A DNA stretch of 64,000 nucleotides, from positions 135,079,006-135,143,005 of the forward strand of contig OW804096.1 of NCBI GenBank assembly GCA_942159475.1. The letters run 5' to 3'. Below, piece after piece: positions 22,491 through 36,200 of the stretch. The translations under genes were made by a program, and so were the position numbers. The notes beneath the pieces were generated by a model. The model was not told the origin of the DNA and made no database searches. It saw nothing but the letters and a program-made list of their open reading frames with translations. The stretch is from Sthenelais limicola (lineage: Eukaryota; Annelida; Polychaeta; Phyllodocida; Sigalionidae). Within the stretch, counting starts at the first letter, position 1. Each line of letters begins with the position of its first letter.

Positions 22491-23092
22491 CCGCCGCGCC
22501 TGTGAAGGTCAACTGAATCTGTTTAGAAATTATACTGCATCTGTTGCGTCCCAAAGTAGACATATGTACCAATGATGACATCCATACAGACTTTTCCTCT
22601 GTGGTACAAGCTATTTCTCATATTACAAATTCTTTTCTGACTACTAACTTCCTATGTCCGGGCAGATTTTACTATTTCCAGAACAAAAAGTTCCATGTCA
22701 GTGGCGATTTTCTCCATGTCAGCCTCCTTTTCCACTATTTCCTTTAGATAATCACCACAGAAAAGTATGTCACTGCACCTTTTTCCTATGTCTCCTATGG
22801 TATGTCCTATTTCCTCTACATGAAAAGCCATGTCTGGCTGCTCTGACACCTATGTCAAGATTTGGTCATCCATGTCCTCCCTGGTACACTCCTTTTCTAC
22901 CCATACAAAAGGAGACATGAGTAGGCAAGTGAGTGTTAGTATAGCAGTGTTACATAACACACCCAACTCAGTCACTGGTGCACCTGCACTCCACCAGCTG
23001 CATGCATGAGTGATCACACTGATCAGTCTGGTCACCATAGCAACACAGATGGTTTGAGGCACCCCCTATTGTTTCAATGAAGATGGGTGAAA

Positions 23093-23285
23093 AGGAGTGG
23101 ATATTTGGAAAAGGAGTGGATATCCGGAAAAGGAAAAGAATATTCTAAAAAGAAAAAGATATTCCAAAAAGGAAAAGTATAATCCTAAAAGGAAAATGAT
23201 AACCCAAAAAGGAAAAGGATATTGGCAAAAAGGAAAAGAAAGTTGACAAAAAGATGTTGGATATTCCAAAAAGAAAAGTCTTGGA
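23093..23285 (+). repeat. Degenerate purine-rich tandem repeat
   Basis: About ten imperfect units of roughly 20 bp built on AAAAAGGAAAAGGATATTCC. They are too diverged for a precise unit length. Confidence 0.6.
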
Positions 23286-23681
23286 TATTTTTCCTATTTC
23301 ACGTTTATATCCTTTCAGATTGGGGACAAAACAGCATCTGTGATGTTTTCCATATACAGATACTAAACCAACTAAAATTGGCAATTTCAGCTGTTTATAG
23401 CTGAATATAGCAATTTCCTAGATTTGATCTTGAGAATATGACCTTGACCTTGGTTCAAGGTCATCATGAACTAGATATGATTAAGCCCTAGTTGGGATAT
23501 ATGTAATATCAGGTGAATGAGCAACATATGTATGGTTGCCAAACCTTTATGTGAATGTAGAAAAGATCTCACCTTGCACTATTTTACTTAGGCCTTTTTC
23601 CATAGAAATGCATAAAAAAAGCAACCGACTATTTTTTCTATCGGCAACAGTGGATGTAATCAAAATAGGTCTGTATTTAGC

Positions 23682-23779
23682 ACTTATTGGACGAGTTGCT
23701 GCACGGCGCGTAAATAAAGGACGAGATCGGAGATCGAGTCCTTTATTTACGCGTCCGTGCGGCAACAAGTCCTATAAGT
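23682..23779. mobile_element. Foldback element with about 41-bp arms
   Basis: The left arm starts ACTTATTGGACGAGTTGCTG and the right arm ends CAACAAGTCCTATAAGT. They are inverted near-copies around a spacer of about 15 nt. The inner parts read CGCGTAAATAAAGGAC and its complement. There is no coding content. Confidence 0.65.
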
Positions 23780-26700
23780 TGATTATTATACATGCCTATA
23801 GATTTGCATGTAAAACGTGCTTAATTAAAAAGATGATAACATAATTTACCATAATATCTGGTTTTCATATAAGAAAGGTAACTAGAAACAGTTGAAACAA
23901 GGAGGAAGAAAGCACTCGCACTGGCAACCTTGCGTCGGCAAACTTGCGCCACCAAACTTGCGTCGGCATGACAACGCGCCGGTAATGTACTAGTCCAATA
24001 CCACGTTACAAGTAATGTGTGGCTGTCAGGGCCTTGGTAGTGAATGCGTGTATAATAAACCATAATATTGTCCAGAGAAGTTTAGCCGCCAGAATCATTG
24101 AGAATATTTGTTTCCTGTGATAAATTAGTTGGTTATAGTTAACCTTATAAATTGTTAACTGACATCATTGATATGTGCCCACCGTCCCGCCGCCATCACC
24201 ACCCGGGAGACCTGCGGTCACTAAACATTGTGTTGCTGCTCAGAAAGATGGGTCGTCAAGTGTTTTGCCTGGTCATGTCTGCCGCCATTCTTATGGTATA
24301 TCACCATAAGATTGGGCAGACAATTAGATTATATATTTTGTTAAATATTCGTACCGATACTGATTTGTCCCGTTCGTAGCGATTTAGGGGGTTTTCCTCA
24401 CTCCAACGTTATGACGTCATTGACTAAAGCCTCTTTTTGAGCTGCTGACGCAGCGCTATGTGATTGACCAGAGCGCTGACCCAGCGCTCCGTCAGTTCTA
24501 TGAGAAGCCTTACGTACAGTTCCCATGCATTTCAGGCAGTTCGAATCATTTAATCATTGGTCGTAATTTTCCAAGTATTTTACACCGTCCTGTTGAGTAA
24601 ATCTGACTGGCTTGATCGGTGTAGGTAGGTCAAAGGTATGTGTTTCTGCGGGTGGTGGCAGACGAATCCGGGGGGAAAATGGAAGAAAAGTGAAATATAG
24701 GCGGTCCAGGACTTAGTGGCGTTAGAAGTGATGTATGGGGTGCTGTTCGTAATGTTATAGAAGAAGCTGCGCTTTTGCATACAAAATGCGGAATTGGCAC
24801 GATTGGTCAAGTTTGGTAACATTCCTGACAAAAGGATACAAGTTATCCTCTGAAAACCTTATTTTGAAAATATTTATACCCCGTTACCATGGAAACGCAT
24901 ATATTTTCGATACAAATGCTGATTTCACTGTGTTTTTAGATAAAAAGATTTCAATGACCCTAAGGTACACTTATGCCAAAGGGGACATTTGTAGCATGAC
25001 TTGAAGTATAAAGTCACCCACCCACTAAGAGTTTGTTTTGTTGGCAGCCACACTGTCATAGATGCTCTCTACTTTCGAATCAAATTCAGACCTTTTCTCA
25101 GCTTTATTGACGTGGACAGCAAGCGAGTCCCAATAGCGGTAGCGTTACAACGGGTACAGTTGTCAGAAAATTAAATCTAGGTTATGTTGTCTATCAAAAA
25201 AAATTCTTTTACATATAACTTAATAAGAATTTGCCTTTCTGGAGCACTTTTAATTTCAACAAAGTTTGACCAAAAAAGATGAGATTTCCAATTTCGAATG
25301 AATTGCATTGGAAAGGGTATAAGAATTTGTTCTATATTTTTTTGGGGGTTGAAACTTAAAATCTTAGCATGGGACTCTATGGGACTTGCCCCTAATACCG
25401 CTAAAAATGCAACCCACTGTTCTCAGTGCCATCTGCGGACACATAACTTTCCGTCCACAAGAATATCTTTTTAAAACAAAGTAATGCTTTGACAACAGGT
25501 AGACTTTGATAAGCATGAAAGGATTTTAGTTTATTATTTCATTTGATCAATATTTTACTGCTCTATCTGCTTGACACTTGACATTCACGCACGCCGATCT
25601 AGGCCAGGCAACACCAATCATTTTGTTGTCAGTTGGCTCGGGAAAAACGCTCATAACTTTATTCATGCTATAATCCTGTTGGGAATATATGGCCCTTATT
25701 TTTTAACATTATAGTTTATGTTTATGTCTACATTTCCTTGGATAGTCACTCAGTAGAACATTACGCTCAGGCTTCTTTTCTACTGTCAGGCCAAGCCTAT
25801 TATTTATGTTGTGATCAACAAGGCCTTTCGTCTGCACTTTTTTTCGATTTCAAAGTAAATTGAATTGACGAAAATGACCGAATAATTTCTTTTTCTTGAC
25901 ATTCTGATACATTTTGTTTATTTTTTTGGGCGAAAATATTAGTTAAAAAAAAACAACAACTAAACAATGGGACTATTTTTTCAATATGCAGACAATATGG
26001 GGAAAATGCGGGCAAGACGGGCTCTTTATTGCCCGCATTTTTCAATACGAGGCTTAGTGCTTATAAGCCTATGGGCGTATCATACCAACTCCCACAAAGG
26101 TGTAATAAAGCTCACTGTACCCTCTTGTACACCAGCATGGGTGTGTGTTTTGTCCCCAAACTGTCAGGATAAAAATGTGTCATAGTAAATATCCCATATA
26201 TCCAACATATTTCTTTTTCAAATATCATTTCATTTTCTAAGATATTCCAACACATAATCAACATGACTTATGGAGATCCTAATATCCGAAGAGGTACTAT
26301 CATGGATTCCTTTTTGACAGAAAGACAGACATGTCAAATGCCTGAGGGACTCCTTCATTTGTATATACTACTATGTGGTGTTTGACTATTAGCTAGTAGA
26401 CTAGCACTAAGTCCCCTAGGCTATTCTCATAGACCAGAAATCAGACCAAAGTGAAGTTGGTTATTAGACGATACATTTCCTTTATTTTCAAGAAACATTA
26501 TTTTAGGAATTGTTTTAAAAGTATTGCCTTCAAATTAATGGCTGTGAGTTGATAAATTTCATTTCTACACATATATTGATATGTATCAAAAATAATAAAT
26601 AATCAAGGTGCGCTAGTCTATCCATGACAGAAAGGAAAGGAGCAAAAAGAACAAATACGATCAGTGTCATGAGATCCGATCACTGTCATGGGATTTGTGC

Positions 26701-26998
26701 GATGTGCAATAGCAGCAGATGACACAGGTCATGGGTAATAGGGGAGTCGTCATAGTGAAAAGACTCCTTGTAATGGGTGAAAAGATCTCTGTAATGAAGA
26801 AATAGTCGGTGCCATGAATCTATTTGTTTTGTAATAGGAAAAGGTGTCTTAGTAATATATTTTGGCTATGCGTAATATGTGAAAAAAAAAGAGGAAAAGT
26901 CTGCAATATTACATATATAGTACAGATGACAACTCTGGGACGCAACAGGTGTGTAATAAAGCTCACTGTGCTCTCTGTTGTGTCTGGATAATAGTCTG
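23780..26998. other. Intergenic region between synaptogyrin and the channel gene
   Basis: No gene was recognised. A 19-base text (GTGTAATAAAGCTCACTGT) occurs at about 26099 and 26950. Read on the minus strand, the right end should include the 3' UTR and downstream flank of the channel gene. Confidence 0.5.
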
Positions 26999-27004
26999 TT
27001 TATT
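26999..27004 (-). terminator. Candidate poly(A) signal of the DEG/ENaC gene
   Basis: AATAAA on the minus strand (TTTATT on plus), about 74 nt after the stop codon. It is the first such hexamer downstream, so a short 3' UTR is plausible. Use of the site is not shown. Confidence 0.4.
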
Positions 27005-27077
27005 AAGTATTCACTTGGTGGCGGTAGTGTATAAAGAGTGTATAAGGAGGTGGCGCTCCTGTGGCAGACAGCATATA

Positions 27078-27212
27078 CTACACTCTCCTGCATCTATGCA
27101 ACAGTACATGGGTGAGGTCTGTGAGTAGCTCCACCAGCTCCAGGATGGTGAGTGCAGAAAAGCCGAGGTAGAGACCAAGCAGTCCTCCCATGTCTGACAC
27201 AAACTCAGCTAT
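27078..27212 (-). CDS. DEG/ENaC exon k (TM2, stop)
   Basis: Forty-four codons plus TAG, from acceptor CTGTTGCAG. It encodes IAEFVSDMGGLLGLYLGFSA and LTILELVELL, then a very short basic C-terminus (HRCRRV). The G-x-S selectivity-filter position reads Gly-Phe-Ser. Confidence 0.95.
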   Translation of the reverse strand: MAEFVSDMGGLLGLYLGFSALTILELVELLTDLTHVLLHRCRRV

Positions 27213-30200
27213 CTGCAACAGTCAATGTACAGCAGAACTTACTGCAGGGGAATGAAGTAAAGTAATTAACACTCGCAGAGCTGCCAACTTCTACAATTTC
27301 GCCGTAGTAACTACGTTTTCAGTGTCAAAATACGATCCTATGATCTGTATGACCCAAACTACGATTTGGGGGAAATCTAGGACCCAAACATGTTCAAACA
27401 AGAACATTCTAGACTGAAATATTTTTGGTTAGAATAGGCCTACTGGATATATTGTGGAACCTCTCTTTTCCTTTCCCAAATTCTTATAACAGATATTCAA
27501 TATTTGGTCAATTTTTTATGTTTCCGGGGATGATTATTCAATGATGGCTGTTCTAGGAAGATAATGTTCTCATCTTTTGGTGTACAGTAGTATATATAGC
27601 TAATGAAGAGTTTAACGCATTTGAAATGAGATGGTAATTGTTATAATCTTTTTTCTTCTATTTCAAATTATTTAATTGCATAATGATATTTTGCTACGCA
27701 TTTGGAAAGTAGATATCTCAAAAATATTGTTATGACTATGAAAATAAAGTACATGTACATCAGAACTTTTAATGCTTAAGGGATTGCCCTAAAAATCAGC
27801 AGAACGCACTAACGCACTGGAAGCATGCCCCCAGGGGCCCGTTGCATGAGGTATCGTTAAGTAAAAATCGTGTCCTTAAATTATCCATAACACTTTACTG
27901 TTGCACCAGCCAATATTGTGTCCTTAAGTCATGTTTCGTGTCCTTAAATGGGGGTTTTTAAAGACGTGCCTTTGAGCATGGGATATCCTTATCGTAGCCC
28001 TAAGTGATCTCCGTTGTCTGCTCGTTTCTGAGCGATAATAGAGCAACTAGCATATATTGAGAATTTGATAATGAGAATGGGAGGGACGGGACGTATTTTT
28101 TCTCAGAAATGATGATGATATATATGATAAGTATATTTCATGATTTAAAATAATTTTCTTATGTACAAAAATGTAAAAATATGACACAATGTATGGGTAT
28201 GTTGCTACCCGTTGCAACGCACCATTTTCACCATTATGCCCGCCTATATTGTTAATATATCCTTAACGTATCCTTGATATAATGTTAACGCTACGATATC
28301 ACCTAAAAGTGGTGCAACGGCCCCCAGAACCCCTACCCATCACTTGCCTCACCTCATATTCAGGTAGCTCTGTAGTGATGGTGGGGGAGAAGTCAATGAA
28401 GTATACTGCCAGCTTGGCCAGGTTATTCTCCAGGGCATTCTCTCCAGTACCATTGGCAGGAACATCTGTAAGTTTGCTGCCCAGAGTGCGGTAGATGTTG
28501 GCCTGAAACATAGAAAATGACACATGTTGGCCAGAAACATGAACAGTGACTCGGCTCCTGAAGCCTTCAGTCAACAAATCATCACAGCATTGTTTTTGTG
28601 AATCAACAATACTTTCAGGTCCATTCATTCATCATACCACAGGTCTAGGTTTGAACATCTATATTAATTGTATCTTCATCTGTACCAGTTCCAGGAATAA
28701 ATCTTTTACAACTTTAACATTTGGTGGAGAACCCATTAAAAGATCCTGGGACTATGTCTGCAGCTTGTGTAGCTTTGCACTGTTCCTTATGTTGGTTTCT
28801 TGTTACCACACTTCACTTACACACTACACGTACCCGTTCCTTGACTGAAGGCCAGAGAGATGCAGACAAGGACATTTTGTAGCGAATATCGCTGCAAAAA
28901 CAAATTGGAAAAATAGTAACACATTAATTGAAAAGATTCCACAATTGCTCCATATATAATATATATTGAAATTTTATTCCTTTATAATAATGACACAGAA
29001 TAGGACTATAGCTTCTACAAGGTAGATTTTCCAGTTCACCCTTGACATAAATAAATAATTATACATATCCATCTCCAATAATAGTTACAATTCACAGTTC
29101 ATTCCATTAATTATTACATACATATGTGATTTCAAGAGTGCTATTCAGGGGTCCTATTTGAAAAGTCAAATAGCACCTATGTGCTATTTGAGCGGGACAT
29201 GAACACATGACCCATAGGACGCAATTTCATTGGTTTGCCGACGTTGTGCTATGCTGTGTAGCGCTGCCTTGCAAGTTTCGAAAGTTTTCAAGCAAAGTTC
29301 CGATAATTTGGCAAGAAATACAGTAATAGTAAGGTAAATATAACAGATGGATCTACAAATCAGTGTGTAATAAATATCAAATGGCCCCCTGTATGGTTTT
29401 GAATTGATCTCGACGTCGGATCAAATCGCACTCCACCCCTTTGGGGTGTCATGCAATTTGACCCTCTGTCTCGATCGATTCAAAACCTACATCGGGCCAT
29501 TTGATATAATAGTTCTAAGATCACTCATATAGTAGGTATTCAGACTCCATTATTGTTCATTTGTTTATCTTGATGACATAGACTTATTGACTTATAAAGG
29601 AATTTTTACTTTCTTATGGTACCAACATATCCTTGTGTCTGATTATTGTTTTTTTTTTGTTTTTGCAACTGACTTTATTTCTGATACCTGCCGACTGGGC
29701 TTTTACAATTCTAATATTCATCTCTGAAAGGAAAGGACATATATGAAGGAGTTATTTTTTAGTTCATTAATTTGTTCCTCAATATCTTCGGCCATACGTC
29801 GCCATATTATTTTTTCTTTTGGACATACTTTCCTAATCTTGAAGGAGTATATTACCACCTTTGCCCTCATTCTCAATTCGTACATTGCTGATAAATAGTC
29901 CACTCTTCCTTCTTCGAACAATTTTTGTCGGTAAATGAATGATTTTAGCTGAAGTATGATCCAATTGACAATTTTTGAATTAACATTTGTAATCTCTATA
30001 CCAAAAACAATGTCTTCTGGTTTTATCACAATGTTTCTACCTCTTTGATTAAAGATTACCTTGCCATCCGCATCCTTATTAAGGTATCCACTATTGTAGA
30101 TCCTGTCTGATTATTGTTGTGGTACTTCATTGTAAGATTAGTTTATGCATCAATACAAGAGTTAAAGTTGTTTTTATTCTTACCAAGGAGTACTTGACAG

Positions 30201-33200
30201 AAATAGTGCGGCAGGGCTGAGATAAGCCATACCAAGAATGTATGAATTAATGAGGGTCTACATATAATTTGTACCAAGAATGTATGAATTAATGAGGGTC
30301 TACATATAATTTGTACCAAGAATGTATGAATTAATGAGGGTCTACATATAATTTGTACCAAGAATGTATGAATTAATGAGGGTCTACATATAATTTGTAC
30401 CAAGAATGTATGAATTAATGAGGGTCTACATATAATTTGTACCAAGAATGTATGAATTAATGAGGGTCTACATATAATTTGTACCAAGAATGTATGAATT
30501 AATGAGGGTCTACATATAATTTGCGGTTGCATACACTCATCTATGATATTATCATCTATATGGGTCACATTTTTTGAAAATTTACAATTGGCCTTCAGCA
30601 ATCCTCTCAAACAACCCAAATTTCAGAGGAAAATAAAGTTCAAAATATACGGTTCCACCTAACCAAACAGATTGCTAGAATTAATGCAATGCCAAATATA
30701 CTCGAATTTACCTAGTATTGGCCAAATTGCAGCTTAATTTAGCAGAATTTAATAAACGAGCTGCCAATTGTACATTTTCGGAAAATCAGATCTATATATC
30801 AGTGAGAGGACTGGAATACAAATTAGGGTGGATAAAGTCTTCACGTACCTACAGCGGGGTGGGCAGTCACAGGCCATCAAGTTACTCTCAGAACGTGAGT
30901 GTATTTCCCTCTCACAGGACTCTGCAAGTACAACATGTTTTTTTGTTGTTGTTTTTTTTGACAAGTTTTATTCAACATAATCCTGCCCTCTTGGCGTATA
31001 CAATGCTAAAACATGTGTTTAAATTCAATTTTTCATGAAATCTTTTATAGTTTTTTTTGTTTTCTTATTTTCTACCCAGTTCGTCGTCGGTTTATTTCAC
31101 AGGGATACCACTTCATATTGATTATTCGTCTTCCCCTACTTTAAAACATACATGATATCTACCACTCAGATTTCCTATCGACTCTGTAAGAAGTTATAAA
31201 ATCTCTTCCAGCCTTTGAAGGCTTTGTTAATTGAAGTATTATAATTAGAGGCTATGCACATTGCCGTGAGTCGTCTTTCAAACTCTTTTAAGAAGGCTTC
31301 CATCGTTACAATATAATTTTCAAATAATCTCTGTCTATGTATATATGACTTGGCTGCTAGCAAGTACAACATGTTAAAGCATGTCTGGTAAGGGCAACAA
31401 TAATGTGACTAAAATAATTATGGATGTAACCCATGTGGTAAGTTGTAGCATGATGCACACTTTGTTCACAAGAACATTCTGCAGTGACATGTTACCAAGG
31501 CACCTATTCCAAACCTTCGCACAAGGCGCCCCACATAAGGGGGTATTCGGTCACCTGCTCTGTTTGATTATGTACTTCTCTTGACGGTTTTGCTTCTACA
31601 CTCAATATCATGGCATATGCAGATGACCTTACTCTCTACACATATATGGTAAGGAACCCTTCTTGCAGGTTTAGGAAGCTATTAATGCAGACATCAACAG
31701 CTGGAACTTATTGGGCTTTGAAGTCTCCTGTGCTGAAACAGTGGCCATGATGGTGAGTGGCCACAACCCCAAGATAGAGCTCACCATAGAAGGAATGGTT
31801 TAGGAGCCATTGCTACATGGTCATAAACATGCTGATAAAGTGTCAATCAAATACATCAAGGCATAAGCCTGACGTATGCCTACATGTACATGCACACAAC
31901 TACCCACACTCATCACAATAGCTGACCAGTACTCAATTGTTTTGCTGCTTATCTACATATTATGATATTCTAACTGTCTTGTATGAAACATGAGCACTTG
32001 TTCAGTTATATTTTTTTTTTGAGTCTTGGACCGACAGAACTAACCCCGAAAAGATGGAGTCGACAACCCAAGATAAAATATAATCTTTAAAAAAAATATG
32101 CTATCTAGTCTAGACCATATTCCAAATTCAGGGGTACTTGGAAGACCTGTACACATTACTGAAAATGCTCCTTTTTCCATCTCTTCATATTGAACCTCTA
32201 GTCCACACTTATATTTACATTTGTAGATGTCTTATGGAAATAAAAATCTATTATTATTATACTTCTAACCCAGGCTGTATGTAACAAGAGTTCTTGTTCA
32301 GTTACCTGCTTTTAACCCAGCCTGCCTGCAGGTTGAGTACACCTGATGATGGGAGAAGGAAGGCAAATCCGGGATGAAGTCCGGGCGACACCTGCAGCTT
32401 GACATCACATCATGAACTATGCACGTCTTCTGGCACCCCTGCAACATCAAATATTATGAAAATGTCACCATCAACAGGTATTTTTTTTACAAATGTCCGC
32501 ACTTTTTCACTCTAATATGGTTTATGATACGGAATGAAAAGGGGTTCGATGTATTCTTATGTGTTATCGACCCAGAGAGTCAGGATTTGTTGACATGTTG
32601 AATAAAGCTGTTTTAAAAAAAAAAAAAAAAAAGGAAATATCATATCATCACTCTGTGTATAACCATAGTCATATTCCTTTAATGGTCGGCTATATCAGGC
32701 ATAATGCCTGTATGAGTGGCTGCCATGGCCAGGTAAGGAGCGCACTTCTGGGAGTGCCAAAACCTGACCTTCAATTATGGCTACCAAAAGCTTCAAACCT
32801 TAAGCTGGGGTCATGAAGATAGATAATATTTATGCTCTTAATGCTGAGCCTTGGGGAGTTATGTACTTCTGTTCCTGGAACTGGTAGAAGTAAATGATTT
32901 ACCCTCATTTACTTACATGCTCCATTATCTTTACAGTCATGACCAGCCTGGTATATCCTTATAACTAAAGGCTGTAAAAATATGTTAAATTAAAAAAAAT
33001 GAATTCTTGTGGATTGAGCTTTTAACTTTGTGAATTTCATGGCTATTGAGTCTGTTCTGGTGAACAGAAATGTAGGGCTATGTGGTATAATTATAGGGGG
33101 CCCACACTGATGGTGATTGGCTTGGTGATAAGCTTTGCAATAAGGTTCACGATGAAATGGAACATTTACTATTACAAACATAATCCTGTCGCAGCAGTTT

Positions 33201-36200
33201 GGGCTACTTCCCTATAGGTTTTGCAACGGGTTTATTCAAAATTATTCAACATGTTTAATATTTGTTTGCAATGTAGTCTATCGGGAGAAGTTAATATGCT
33301 TTGTGATTGATCGCAAAAGTGTGTTCTGCTTTGCGATGGGTTTTGTGATAGCCTTTTGCGATATACAACCAAAAATCGTCTGCTAAAGTCAGGTATATTG
33401 CAAAACTCTGTCTCAAACCATGTCATAACAAAAGTCTATTTGCGACGCACTTTTGTGATAATTTATTTCCATACTCATTGCAAAGGTTAATCACCAAATT
33501 CTGTCACGAAGCCCATCGCCATCAGTGTGGGCCCCCCATTACTCACCTCCACAGTATAGGAAGTGTTATACATGTGGTAATACATGTCCCTCTGGTGGTC
33601 GTCATGGGTAGCACAAGGACCATACCAATCACCCGACATGCGCACAATCTTCTCCTAATTGTTAATATCAGAAATAATAATATATGAATCAATCAAGTCA
33701 GTATATGTGCATAGAGTCAGGAGTGATATGAATCAAGTCAGTATATGTGCATAGAGTCAGGAGTGATATGAATCAAGTCAGTATATGTGCATAGAGTCAG
33801 GAGTGATATGAATCAAGTCAGTATATGTGCATAGAGTCAGGAGTGATATGAATCAAGTGAGTATATATGTGCATAGAGTGAGGAGTAATATGAATCAAGT
33901 GAGTATATGTGCTTAGTCTCGAATTGCTGAGATTTGGTCGTAGGTTGTGGAGGCACACATGTACGTCTACCCGTGGTCGTCACGCACTGGTGAACACTGA
34001 GCGTTTAGCCCAGTCCATGTTGGTGCTGACCGGGGGGTGGCCGTATGTGTGAGGATCTCAACAATGCGAGACTAAAGCAATTAGACCCTTCTGTTGTAGG
34101 GGGGGGCCAGGTGTATGCGTTCTTAGGGACAAACTTCGGCTCCGCCTCAGTTTGTCCCTAAGAACGCATACACCCGCCCCCCCCTACAACGTCAGGTTCT
34201 AATCGCCCAATAGATCAGTATCAAGACTTCCGTCTGCATAGATCAAGACTTCCGTCTGCATAGATCAAGACTTCCGTCTGCATAGATCAAGACTTCCGTC
34301 CCGATAGATCAACCCAACCTTGTCAAGTATAGAATGAAAAAAAAAAGCTAAAGGACCTGACGAGGCGCGAACCCTCAACGTTCTCTCAGAAGTCAAGCAG
34401 TCTAACCACTACCCTATGTAGCTGGTGGAGATATTGCGGCTGAATTTTGCTTCAAATCTCTTTCGGTCTATGTAACGTAAGCACACATATGGCTTTTACT
34501 TTACTTGATTTCCATAGAACTTCCTCGAACTTCCCTGACGCTATAGACACCTCGAGCAGAAAAAACCTCGGAAATTATTCCTTAAATAGAGTGAGGAGTG
34601 ATATGAATCAATCAAGTCAGTATATGTGTATAGAGTGAGGAGTGATATGAATCAAGTGAGTATATGTGCATAGAGTAAGGAGTAATATGAATCAAGTGAG
34701 TATATGTGCATAGAGTCAATATCAGAAATAATAATATATGAATCAATCAAGTCAGTATATGTGCATAGAGTCAGGAGTAATATGAATCAAGTCAGTATAT
34801 GTGCATAGAGTCAGGAGTAATATGAATCAAGTCAGTATATGTGCATAGAGTCAGGAGTGATATGAATCAATCAAGTCAGTATATGTGCATAGAGTCAGGA
34901 GTGATATGAATCAAGTCAGTATATGTGCATAGAGTCAGGAGTGATATGAATCAAGTCAGTATATGTGCATAGAGTCAGGAGTGATATGAATCAAGTCAGT
35001 ATATGTGCATAGAGTCAGGAGTGATATGAATCAAGTGAGTATATATGTGCATAGAGTGAGGAGTAATATGAATCAAGTGAGTATATGTGCTTAGTCTCGA
35101 ATTGCTGAGATTTGGTCGTAGGTTGTGGAGGCACACATGTACGTCTACCCGTGGTCGTCACGCACTGGTGAACACTGAGCGTTTAGCCCAGTCCATGTTG
35201 GTGCTGACCGGGGGGTGGCCGTATGTGTGAGGATCTCAACAATGCGAGACTAAAGCAATTAGACCCTTCTGTTGTAGGGGGGGGGCCAGGTGTATGCGTT
35301 CTTAGGGACAAACTTCGGCTCCGCCTCAGTTTGTCCCTAAGAACGCATACACCCGCCCCCCCCTACAACGTCAGGTTCTAATCGCCCAATAGATCAGTAT
35401 CAAGACTTCCGTCTGCATAGATCAAGACTTCCGTCTGCATAGATCAAGACTTCCGTCTGCATAGATCAAGACTTCCGTCCCGATAGATCAAGCCAACCTT
35501 GTCAAGTATAGAATGAAAAAAAAAAGCTAAAGGACCTGACGAGGCGCGAACCCTCAACGTTCTCTCAGAAGTCAAGCAGTCTAACCACTACCCTATGTAG
35601 CTGGTGGAGATATTGCGGCTGAATTTTGCTTCAAATCTCTTTCGGTCTATGTAACGTAAGCACACGTATGGCTTTTACTTTACTTGATTTCCATAGAACT
35701 TCCTCGAACTTCCCTGACGCTATAGACACCTCGAGCAGAAAAAACCTCGGAAATTATTCCTTAAATAGAGTGAGGAGTGATATGAATCAATCAAGTCAGT
35801 ATATGTGTATAGAGTGAGGAGTGATATGAATCAAGTGAGTATATGTGCATAGAGTAAGGAGTAATATGAATCAAGTGAGTATATGTGCATAGAGTCAATA
35901 TCAGAAATAATAATATATGAATCAATCAAGTCAGTATATGTGCATAGAGTCAGGAGTAATATGAATCAAGTCAGTATATGTGCATAGAGTCAGGAGTAAT
36001 ATGAATCAAGTCAGTATATGTGCATAGAGTCAGGAGTGATATGAATCAATCAAGTCAGTATATGTGCATAGAGTCAGGAGTGATATGAATCAAGTCAGTA
36101 TATGTGCATAGAGTCAGGAGTGATATGAATCAAGTCAGTATATGTGCATAGAGTCAGGAGTGATATGAATCAATCAAGTCAGTATATGTGCATGGAGTCA

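Noticed and set aside
22074..22575. ORFs with repeated HVCIKGP or HTHGPG text
   Set aside because: Generated by the CACACATGGG minisatellite on both strands.
30143..30619. 158-codon minus ORF with repeated IICRPSLIHTFLV
   Set aside because: Translation of the 42-bp tandem repeat; no start context or splice logic.
32306..32345. Alternative exon g donor at CAG|GTGTAC
   Set aside because: It would leave phase 0, which cannot join exon h (which needs phase 1), and would drop the Cys in STCRQ.
34350..34418. Functional tRNA gene
   Set aside because: A and B boxes are recognisable but the acceptor stem does not pair; called tRNA-like only.
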